Below, piece after piece: positions 5,173 to 10,972 of a stretch of 10,972 nt of DNA. Origin of the DNA: Halobacteriales archaeon QS_9_68_42 (GTDB lineage: Archaea; Halobacteriota; Halobacteria; Halobacteriales; Haloarculaceae). Below the pieces are notes generated by a model, which was not told where the DNA came from, made no database searches, and saw only the letters and a program-made list of their open reading frames with translations. The stretch is from positions 1 to 10,972 of the forward strand of contig PXSE01000043.1 of the NCBI GenBank assembly GCA_003022905.1, given 5' to 3'. Position numbers and translations under genes: made by a program. Positions within the stretch are counted from its first letter, which is position 1, and every line of letters starts with the position of its first letter.

Positions 5173-5749
5173 GTGCGCGTCGAGGTGTCCCCCGGCAAGG
5201 AGGCCGTCGTTGACTTCGACCCCTCGCTGACCTTCGAGTGCATCGACGACTGCACGTGGTGCCGCCGGCACGGGGTGCTGCTGTACGAGAGGGACCTGCT
5301 AAAGTCGGCCGCCTGGAAGTCGCTGTCGGCGGCGGTCACCGAACTCCGGAGCCGCGAGTTCGTTCGCCGGGAGCCGAAGGTCGACGACCACCCCCACACC
5401 GCCGACGACTGACAGTGACTGCTGTACGTCATTACCGGATCGACCGCCCGACTGCGGGCGGTCGTGCCGGCAAACGGTTATGATAATCACTACGAAGAGC
5501 CTGCTACTTCCTCGGCGAGAACAGCCTCCGTGCGCTGCACGCCGACCACGACTGGAAGCCGGCGCGCTGTTCGGTGTTCCGGAGGTTCCCGTCGAGTCGG
5601 GCGACATCGGCGTCACGGTCCGCGAGGAGGTCCACGAACACTGCGAGGGGCTGAGCGCCAGCGAGCGCCGGGTCGTCGACAACCTCGAGGCCTTCCTGCC
5701 GGAACTGCTGTGGGATCTCGAGGACCCGACCACGACGGTGGAGCTGTGA
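5173..5749 (+). pseudogene. YkgJ-like cysteine-cluster protein, interrupted by an 84-bp repeat and frameshifted
   Basis: Three frames spell one haloarchaeal YkgJ-type cysteine-cluster protein. The first, from a GTG at 5173, reads VRVEVSPG, then FDPSLTFECIDDCTWC, and stops at 5412, where repeat copy 3 begins. After the repeat the homology resumes with CYFLGENSLRALHADHDWK and RCSVF (5502-5579). It shifts frame again near 5578-5583 and ends VTVREEVHEHCEG to LEDPTTTVEL at the stop 5747-5749. Without the repeat this gives about 165 residues, which fits the family as I recall it. Two cysteines expected from the family pattern are Arg here: CTWCR instead of CTWCC, and SLRALH instead of the usual LCxLH. 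Interruption, at least one further frameshift and lost metal ligands point to a decayed gene. YkgJ-like proteins probably bind a metal or Fe-S centre; their role is unclear. Confidence 0.75.
5411..5494. repeat. 84-bp palindromic repeat, copy 3 (inside the YkgJ-like gene)
   Basis: It aligns without gaps to copies 1 and 2. The inner hairpin GACCGCCCG-ACTG-CGGGCGGTC is perfect, and relative to copy 2 an A-T pair has become C-G, a compensatory change that preserves the stem. The outermost arms (AGTGACT and AATCACT) still pair; the middle of the outer stem is mismatched. It separates the 5' part of the YkgJ-like gene from its 3' part and supplies the TGA that ends the 5' reading frame. No target-site duplication is evident. 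Confidence 0.85.
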
Positions 5750-5802
5750 CCGCCGTCCGCGGCCCGCCGCCGTGTCCGCGGTGAGGCCGGCCGCGAGCAC
5801 GG

Positions 5803-5812
5803 CATCTTTGGG
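5803..5812 (+). promoter_or_regulatory. Possible TATA-like box of the ABC exporter gene
   Basis: CATCTTTGGG is centred about 27 bases before the ATG at 5834. It is a weak match, accepted mainly for its position and because the 84-base gap upstream otherwise holds nothing recognisable. Confidence 0.35.
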
Positions 5813-5833
5813 GCCGACCTCCCAATCCCGGGT

Positions 5834-7750
5834 ATGTCGGACGAACAGGGCGGCTTCGAGGACGCCCGCGAGACCCTCGACGGTCACCCGATACGAAGTC
5901 TGCTGGCGTACGCCCGGCCGTACTGGCCGCGGCTGACGGCCGGCGTTCTTGCCTCCTTCGGGACGCGGTTCGCCCGGCTCGTCCCGCCCATCGTGGTCGC
6001 GACGGCCATCGACCGCGTTATCCTGGGATCCGGTGAGCCGGGACTGCTGGCCGACGTCGGCCTCGTGCCGGCCGGCGACATCGCCGGCAGGGCCGCCCGG
6101 GTGGCGCTCCTGGAGCAACTGGTCATCATCGCGGTGCTGGCGTACCTGATCAGGTCGGCGACCCGGTTCGCCTCGCGGTACCTGCTACAGTCGACCGCAC
6201 AGAAGGTCCAGCGAGACCTCCGGAACGACACCTACGACCATATCCAGCGGCTCTCGATGGACTTCTTCGTCTCCCACCAGACCGGCGGGATGATGTCTAT
6301 CCTTAACAGCGACATCAACCGTCTCGAGCAGTTCCTCAACACGGAGTTCCGCCAGATGATTCGCGTCGTAGCGACGGTCGGGGGCATCTCGGTCGTGCTG
6401 TGGACGTACTCGCCGAAACTGACGCTGATAGCGCTGGCGCCCGTTCCGATCATCGGCGTCGCAAGCGGGCTGTTTCTCACCTGGATCGAGCCGCGGTACA
6501 AGTCCATCCGGGAGACGGTCGCGCGGCTGAACACCCGCCTGGAGAACAACCTCGGCGGGTCGGCGGTCATCAAGACGTTCGACCGCTACGAGTTCGAGCG
6601 CGAGCGGGTGGCCGACCAGAGCCAGCGCTACCACGACGAGAAGGTGGCCGCGCTGCGGGTCCGGCGGGCCTTTTTCGCGTCGCTCCGGCTCACCACCGGC
6701 GTCGTGTTCGTGCTCGTGCTGTGGGTCGGCGGCACCGATATCATCCTCGGGGACCCGGGGGCGCTGTCGGCCGGCGCCTTCGCGCTGTTCTTCCTGTATC
6801 TCCGGCGGCTGTACTCGCCGATGCGGCGGGTCGGCAAGTCGGCCAACAAGTACCAGCTGGCGAAGTCCAGCGCCGAACGAGTGTTCGGCCTGTTCGGCAA
6901 GGAGCCGACCGTCACCGAACCCGACTCGCCGTACGACCCCGACGGCGTGAACGGCGACGTGACCTACGAGGGCGTCACGTTCGGCTACGGCGACCGCGAG
7001 CCGGTCATCGAAGACGTCTCCCTCGACGTGCCCGCGGGAACGACGGTCGGACTGGCGGGGCCGACCGGCGCGGGCAAATCGACGCTTCTGAAGCTCCTGC
7101 CGCGGTTCCACGACGTCGACGTCGGGTCGGTCCGGGTCGACGGGACCGACGTCCGCGAGTACGCCCTGGGGACGCTCCGAGACGAGATCGCGGTCGTCGA
7201 GCAGAACCCGTATCTCTTCTCGGGGTCGGTCGCCGAGAACGTCGCCTACGGCGACGACGAGGTGCTGGCGGCCGAGTGGCGCGGCGAGACCGACGGCGAG
7301 GCCCGAGAGCGGGTCGTCGAGGCCGCGCGGGCCGCCGAGGCCCACGAGTTCATCGCCGACCTGCCGGAGGGCTACGACACGCTGGTCGGCGAGCGCGGCG
7401 TGAAGCTCTCCGGCGGCCAGCGCCAGCGGCTCGCCATTGCCCGGGCCCTGCTGAACGATCCGGCGGTCATCGTGTTCGACGAGGCGACGAGCGACGTCGA
7501 TACCGAGACCGAGGAGCTGATACAAGAGAGCCTCACCCGCCTCATCGAGGACCGGACCGCATTCGTCATCGCCCACCGGCTGTCGACGATTCGGACGGCC
7601 GACCGCATCGTGGTCATGGAGGACGGCCGCATCGTCGAGTCCGGCACCCACGAGGCGCTCCTGAGCGCCGACGGCGAGTACGCGGCCCTCTGGCGGGCCC
7701 AAGCCGACGCGGACGCCGGCGTTCCCCTCGGCGGCCCGGCCGAGGACTGA
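5834..7750 (+). CDS. ABC exporter, fused membrane and ATP-binding domains (MsbA/multidrug type)
   Basis: The 638-residue protein is a half-transporter expected to work as a dimer in the cytoplasmic membrane, pumping lipids, drugs or another hydrophobic substrate outward. Residues 33-325 hold six hydrophobic segments at about 33-63, 88-112, 175-192, 195-217, 285-305 and 311-325. The nucleotide-binding domain is complete: Walker A GPTGAGKST at 409-417, Q-loop Q457 (VEQNPYLF), signature LSGGQ at 525-529, Walker B ending D549 with catalytic E550, a SDVD D-loop, and switch histidine H581 (AHRLSTI). All key residues are present, so it should hydrolyse ATP. Length is usual for the family. It stands alone, with no partner gene or adjacent regulator that I recognise; substrate cannot be read from the sequence. 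Confidence 0.93.
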   Translation: MSDEQGGFEDARETLDGHPIRSLLAYARPYWPRLTAGVLASFGTRFARLVPPIVVATAIDRVILGSGEPGLLADVGLVPAGDIAGRAARVALLEQLVIIAVLAYLIRSATRFASRYLLQSTAQKVQRDLRNDTYDHIQRLSMDFFVSHQTGGMMSILNSDINRLEQFLNTEFRQMIRVVATVGGISVVLWTYSPKLTLIALAPVPIIGVASGLFLTWIEPRYKSIRETVARLNTRLENNLGGSAVIKTFDRYEFERERVADQSQRYHDEKVAALRVRRAFFASLRLTTGVVFVLVLWVGGTDIILGDPGALSAGAFALFFLYLRRLYSPMRRVGKSANKYQLAKSSAERVFGLFGKEPTVTEPDSPYDPDGVNGDVTYEGVTFGYGDREPVIEDVSLDVPAGTTVGLAGPTGAGKSTLLKLLPRFHDVDVGSVRVDGTDVREYALGTLRDEIAVVEQNPYLFSGSVAENVAYGDDEVLAAEWRGETDGEARERVVEAARAAEAHEFIADLPEGYDTLVGERGVKLSGGQRQRLAIARALLNDPAVIVFDEATSDVDTETEELIQESLTRLIEDRTAFVIAHRLSTIRTADRIVVMEDGRIVESGTHEALLSADGEYAALWRAQADADAGVPLGGPAED

Positions 7751-7925
7751 TACTACCAGCTGTAGCTTTGTAAGGGGTTCCGTCGGAAAACGAATCTTTG
7801 GACGATTTCTCGTCGGATATCGCAGGAAAACTTGGAAAAAATTACAGCCGACAGTATGAGCCCGCGGATGTGTTGGAAATAAAGACGTTCCGAAGCTGTT
7901 ATATTCGCGGTCGGAAACTCTAATC
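7751..7925. other. AT-richer intergenic region before the PAS protein gene
   Basis: These 175 bases are clearly richer in A and T than the flanking genes, with runs such as GGAAAAAATTAC and TCGGAAAACGAAT. A short hairpin GACGA-TTTC-TCGTC lies near 7801-7814. No open frame of note is present. The first bases after the ABC stop codon, GATACTACCAGCTGTA, match the left end of repeat copy 1 at 12 of 16 positions, but no right end follows. The promoter of the next gene is at the right side. Confidence 0.4.
7899..7904 (+). promoter_or_regulatory. TATA box of the PAS/histidine kinase-like gene
   Basis: TTATAT, preceded by the purine-containing BRE-like CGAAGC at 7891-7896, is centred about 24 bases before the ATG at 7926. 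It is one of the clearest promoters in the window and supports a leaderless start at 7926. Confidence 0.6.
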
Positions 7926-9962
7926 ATGGATGCGGTTCGGACGCTCTACGTCCACGACGCCAGCGACGCCGTAGCCGTCCCGCCGGGCGCGCTCTCCGAA
8001 TCGGACGAACTCGCCGTCGAGACGACGCACAGCGTCCAGGACGGGCTCGACCGCCTCTCGCGCGACACCTTCGACTGCGTGCTGTCGACGTACGAACTGC
8101 CCGACGAGAACGGGGTCACGTTCCTCCAACACGTCCGTGACCTCGACTCGGAACTGCCGTTCGTGCTGCACCCCTCGTCGGGCACCGAACGGATTGCCAG
8201 CGAGGCTGTCTCCGCCGACGTCACCGAGTACGTCGCCAACGACTTCGACGAGGCGGTCGACAGACGTCGACGGCTCGTGGACCGTATCGTCGAGGCCGCC
8301 ACGCCGACGCCGAACAACACAGAGACCAAAGTCCGCGAACTGACCGAGGCCACCGATGACGTGCTGTGGCTCCTGTCCGCCGACTGGGAGGAGGTGTTGT
8401 TCGTCAACTCCGCGTACGCCGACCTGTGGGGCCACTCCGAGAGCGCTCTCCGCGACGACCCGACGTCGTTCCTCGAGGCCGTCCACCCGGACGACCGTTC
8501 GCGGGTGAAGATGGCGATGGACAGCCTCATGGACGGCGAGTCCGTCGACTTCGAACTCCAGGTCAACCCCGAGGAGGAGTTCCGCCGGCGCGTGTCGATA
8601 CACGCCGAACCCATCTTCGACCGGGACGGGTCGGTTGTCAGAGTCGCGGGCGTCTCCCGGGACGTAACCGAGCAACGGGCCAGACGGCGCCGGCTCAAGG
8701 AGGAAAAGCGGACGGTCGACAGCATCTTCGATGCGCTGCCGGACGTGCTGTACAGCTTCGACGCCGAGGGGTACCTCCTGCGGTGGAACGAGCAACTGGA
8801 GGCCGAGACGGGCTACGACGCCGACGAACTCGAGGAGATGTACGTCACGGAGTTCGTCCCCGACGACGAGGTCGAGTCGGTCATCGAAAACTTCCGGGCG
8901 GTCGTCGAGGACGGCCGGACGGTGACCCTCGAGTCCGCCTTCGAGCGGGCAGACGGCGAGCGAGTGCCCTTCGAGTTCACCGGCGGGCCGCTGCGGGACG
9001 CCGACGGCGACCTCCGGGGGCTGACCGGCATCGGCCGGAACGTCTCCGAACAACGCGCCCAACAGCGGCGCTTCGAGGCGGTGTTCGACAACACCTACCA
9101 GTCTACGGGGCTGCTGTCGCCGGACGGGACGCTGCTTGAGGTGAACCGGACGGCCGCGGAGTTCGCCAGCCGCGACCGCGAGGACCTGATCGGCGAGAAG
9201 TTCTGGGACGGGAGCTGGTTCCAGGCCGGCGACCGCGAGGCAGTCATCGACCTCTCGGTGCGACCGGTGACCGACGAGCACGGCGAGGTCGACCTGCTGA
9301 TCGCGGAGGGACGGGACGTTACGCGCCTCTCCCAGCGGGAACAGCAGCTCCGGGTAACCAACCGGTTTCTCCGCCACAACATCCGCAACAAGCTGAACAC
9401 GATCAAGGGCCACGCAAAACTGGCCGCCGAGCACGACGACAGACGGCTCCGTCCCGCCGTCGACATCATCATCGAAGCGGCGGACGAGTTGAGCGCCACC
9501 GCCGAGACGGCCCGCAAGATACACGAACTCATCAGCGAGGAGCCGGAGCCGAGGACCGTCGACCTCGCCGTTCACCTCGACCGCGCCGCGGAGACCATCC
9601 GAAAGCGCCATCCTCGAACGGAACTCTCCGTGAGCGCCCCCTCGTCGCTAACTGTCAGGGCCCTGCCGTCGCTACACGAGGCCCTGGCCGAACTGCTGGA
9701 CGAACTGCTGGCCCACGCAGGAACCGACCGGCCCTCGGTAACCATCGAGGCGTCCGACCCCGACGGCGCCGTGACCGTCTCGACGCCGGACTGCCGGCTG
9801 CCGTCCGCGGAGCGCGACGTACTCACCGGTGATATCGAGATACAACAGGTCAGACACGCCCGGGGGCTGGGCGTCTGGTACGTCTACTGGCAGATCTGGT
9901 ACGCCGGCGGCACGGTCGAGGTCGCCGACGACGAGGTCCGAGTCCGGCTACCGACCGAGTAA
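7926..9962 (+). CDS. Multi-PAS sensor histidine kinase-like protein with degenerate receiver and ATPase domains
   Basis: The 678-residue soluble protein has a receiver-like domain (about 1-125), PAS domains at about 136-258, 262-378 and 380-475, and a histidine kinase-like C-terminus. The H-box is kept (FLRHNIRNKLN, H484). The ATPase domain is degenerate: the N-box reads ELLDELLAHA, with E593 where Asn is expected, and the G1 box is TPDCRLP (620-626) where haloarchaeal kinases have DNGPGIP. Only the G2-like RGLGVW remains. The receiver-like domain has T55 (VLSTYELP) where the phospho-acceptor Asp belongs, and its usual conserved Lys also seems absent. PAS3 is short, passing from FWDGSWFQ to AGDREAVIDLSVRPV. 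No membrane segment is seen, so it would sense in the cytoplasm. The open frame is intact over 2 kb, so it is probably expressed, likely as a pseudokinase or phosphotransfer scaffold. No response regulator gene is adjacent. Confidence 0.85.
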   Translation: MDAVRTLYVHDASDAVAVPPGALSESDELAVETTHSVQDGLDRLSRDTFDCVLSTYELPDENGVTFLQHVRDLDSELPFVLHPSSGTERIASEAVSADVTEYVANDFDEAVDRRRRLVDRIVEAATPTPNNTETKVRELTEATDDVLWLLSADWEEVLFVNSAYADLWGHSESALRDDPTSFLEAVHPDDRSRVKMAMDSLMDGESVDFELQVNPEEEFRRRVSIHAEPIFDRDGSVVRVAGVSRDVTEQRARRRRLKEEKRTVDSIFDALPDVLYSFDAEGYLLRWNEQLEAETGYDADELEEMYVTEFVPDDEVESVIENFRAVVEDGRTVTLESAFERADGERVPFEFTGGPLRDADGDLRGLTGIGRNVSEQRAQQRRFEAVFDNTYQSTGLLSPDGTLLEVNRTAAEFASRDREDLIGEKFWDGSWFQAGDREAVIDLSVRPVTDEHGEVDLLIAEGRDVTRLSQREQQLRVTNRFLRHNIRNKLNTIKGHAKLAAEHDDRRLRPAVDIIIEAADELSATAETARKIHELISEEPEPRTVDLAVHLDRAAETIRKRHPRTELSVSAPSSLTVRALPSLHEALAELLDELLAHAGTDRPSVTIEASDPDGAVTVSTPDCRLPSAERDVLTGDIEIQQVRHARGLGVWYVYWQIWYAGGTVEVADDEVRVRLPTE

Positions 9963-10138
9963 ACTACCCCACCCTGCTCGCTCTCGACTTCTTCTCGCGG
10001 GCCGCATGCCCGCTCGAACGGTCCGCGGAACTCCGGTCGCCCCCGAGTTGAGGCCGGCGGCTCCGTCTCAAACTGCCGAGCAAGCCGCGATGCAGGCCGA
10101 CCGCGCCATTCAAGCGGCCGCCCCCCGAGTTCACGACA
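9963..10138. other. Intergenic region between the PAS protein and deoxyhypusine synthase genes
   Basis: No gene is supported in these 176 bases. After a pyrimidine-rich tract there is a stem-loop GCGGGC-CGCAT-GCCCGC at 9997-10013, 34 bases past the stop codon, which may end the upstream transcript. A weak TATA-like CATTCAAG lies near 10106-10113, about 29 bases before the next ATG. Confidence 0.35.
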
Positions 10139-10972
10139 ATGAGCGAGGACGACAACGACGGCCCCGATCGCGAGGAGTTCGACCACGACCCGGTCGAACA
10201 CGCCCGGGTGTCGGCGGGCATGAGCGTCGCCGACCTGGCCGAGCAGTACGGCAAGGCCGGCATCGGCGCCGCCGACCTTCACGAGGCCATCGAGGTGACC
10301 GGCGAGATATTCGACGGCGGGGCGACCACCTTCCTGGGGCTGGCGGGCGCGATGGTGCCGGCGGGGATGCGGGCCATCGTCGCCGACCTCATCCGCGGGG
10401 GCAACGTCGACGCCTTGGTGACGACCGGCGCGAATCTAACCCATGACGCCATCGAGGCCATCGGCGGCAAACACCACCACGGCCGTAGCGACCACCCCGA
10501 CCTCGGAGAGCGGGCGTTCGACGAGCGGCTACGAGAGGAGGCGGTCGACCGCATCTACAACGTGTACCTACCCCAGGAGCACTTCACGGCTTTCGAGTCC
10601 CACCTCCGGGCGGAGGTGTTCGAGGAATTGGGCGAGGAGGTCGTCTCCATCGCGGAGTTCACCCGCGAGCTGGGGCGGGCCAACGCCGCCGTCAACGAGC
10701 GAGAGGACATCGAGGCGGGGCCGGGCATCGCCGCGGCGGCACACGGGAACGACATCCCGGTGTACGTCCCCGCCATCCAGGACTCCGTACTCGGGTTGCA
10801 GGCGTGGCTCCGCTCGCAGGTGTCGGGCTTCTCGCTGGACGCACTGGCGGACATGTCGCCGCTGAACGACCTCGCCTACGAGGCCGACTCGACGGCGGCC
10901 ATCGTGGTCGGCGGCGGCGTCCCGAAGAACTACGTCCTGCAGACGATGCTCGTGACGCCCGACGCCTACGAC
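10139..10972 (+). CDS. dys: Deoxyhypusine synthase, N-terminal 278 codons (runs off the right edge)
   Basis: The frame opens at the ATG at 10139 and continues without a stop to the window end. Motifs of deoxyhypusine synthase are visible: TFLGLAGAMVPAGMRAIVADL, then DALVTTGANLTHDAIEAIGG (part of the NAD-binding core), NDIPVYVPAIQDSVLGLQ, and IVVGGGVPKNYVLQTMLVTP near the edge. The enzyme transfers the aminobutyl group of spermidine (agmatine-based in some archaea) to a lysine of translation factor aIF5A, the first step of hypusine formation, using NAD. The active-site lysine region lies downstream of the window and cannot be checked. The N-terminus is acidic (MSEDDNDGPDREEFDHD), normal for a haloarchaeon. 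It appears to be transcribed alone. Confidence 0.93.
   Translation, partial: MSEDDNDGPDREEFDHDPVEHARVSAGMSVADLAEQYGKAGIGAADLHEAIEVTGEIFDGGATTFLGLAGAMVPAGMRAIVADLIRGGNVDALVTTGANLTHDAIEAIGGKHHHGRSDHPDLGERAFDERLREEAVDRIYNVYLPQEHFTAFESHLRAEVFEELGEEVVSIAEFTRELGRANAAVNEREDIEAGPGIAAAAHGNDIPVYVPAIQDSVLGLQAWLRSQVSGFSLDALADMSPLNDLAYEADSTAAIVVGGGVPKNYVLQTMLVTPDAYD

Noticed and set aside
3770..5494. CRISPR-like array
   Set aside because: The repeats are 84 bp, palindromic, and separated by whole genes rather than by regular short spacers; no cas genes are present.
5480..5749. Independent small gene starting at 5480
   Set aside because: Its first 30 residues are repeat sequence and out-of-frame text; only the C-terminal part from about 5580 matches the YkgJ-type family, so it is the 3' fragment of the broken gene.
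7749..7832. Possible fourth copy of the 84-bp repeat after the ABC stop codon
   Set aside because: Only the first 16 bases resemble the left end (12 matches to copy 1). The central hairpin and right end are absent, so chance or a short remnant cannot be told apart.
6185..7927. 580-codon minus-strand open frame opposite the ABC exporter
   Set aside because: It is the antisense shadow of a GC-rich coding region. The plus strand has every ABC motif in order, while the minus-strand product has no recognisable domain.
7920..9611. 563-codon minus-strand open frame opposite the PAS protein
   Set aside because: Antisense shadow produced by high third-position GC; no domain recognised, and the plus strand carries PAS domains and an H-box.
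10443..10865. Alternative plus-strand frame within the deoxyhypusine synthase gene
   Set aside because: Ser/Arg/Thr-rich shadow text; the other frame gives continuous deoxyhypusine synthase motifs to the window edge.

Overview
The window looks like chromosomal DNA of a haloarchaeon (class Halobacteria). Base composition is very GC-rich, the predicted proteins are strongly acidic (rich in Asp/Glu, poor in Lys), and most start codons have a TATA-like box centred about 24-29 bases upstream with no Shine-Dalgarno sequence, as expected for leaderless haloarchaeal transcripts. Several genes are archaeal in type: TFS, deoxyhypusine synthase and a beta-RFAP synthase homologue.

Layout. On the minus strand the left edge holds the first 63 codons of ilvD. 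Everything else is on the plus strand. A beta-RFAP synthase-family gene (393-1364) is divergent from ilvD. Next is a KaiC/RadA-like ATPase gene (1413-2134) that has lost an internal segment and is frameshifted. A two-gene unit follows: a coiled-coil zinc-ribbon protein (2189-2974) overlapped by a small Cys4 protein (2967-3359). A strong hairpin separates it from transcription factor S (3448-3771). A degenerate metallo-beta-lactamase-like protein (3893-4594), a small DUF2188-like protein (4830-5033) and a disrupted YkgJ-like cysteine-cluster gene (5173-5749) follow. Then come a complete type I ABC exporter (5834-7750), a multi-PAS histidine-kinase-like protein (7926-9962) and the first 278 codons of deoxyhypusine synthase (10139 to the right edge).

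The most notable structure is an 84-bp palindromic repeat present three times between 3770 and 5494. The copies align without gaps, have complementary ends, and keep their inner stem by compensatory changes in two of the copies. One copy sits inside the YkgJ-like gene, which also carries frameshifts and has Arg where two cluster cysteines are expected. Another starts inside the stop codon of the TFS gene. This looks like a small non-autonomous mobile or REP-like element, and it is the best candidate here for something not widely described.

The region otherwise mixes housekeeping genes (branched-chain amino acid synthesis, transcription elongation, hypusination) with poorly characterised haloarchaeal genes, two of them decayed. 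The PAS protein keeps its H-box histidine but has lost the recognisable N-box and G1-box residues of its ATPase domain and the phospho-acceptor Asp of its receiver-like domain, so it is probably a pseudokinase or sensor scaffold. I see no CRISPR array, tRNA, rRNA or complete transposase gene. Family assignments rest on recalled family sequences, not on searches.
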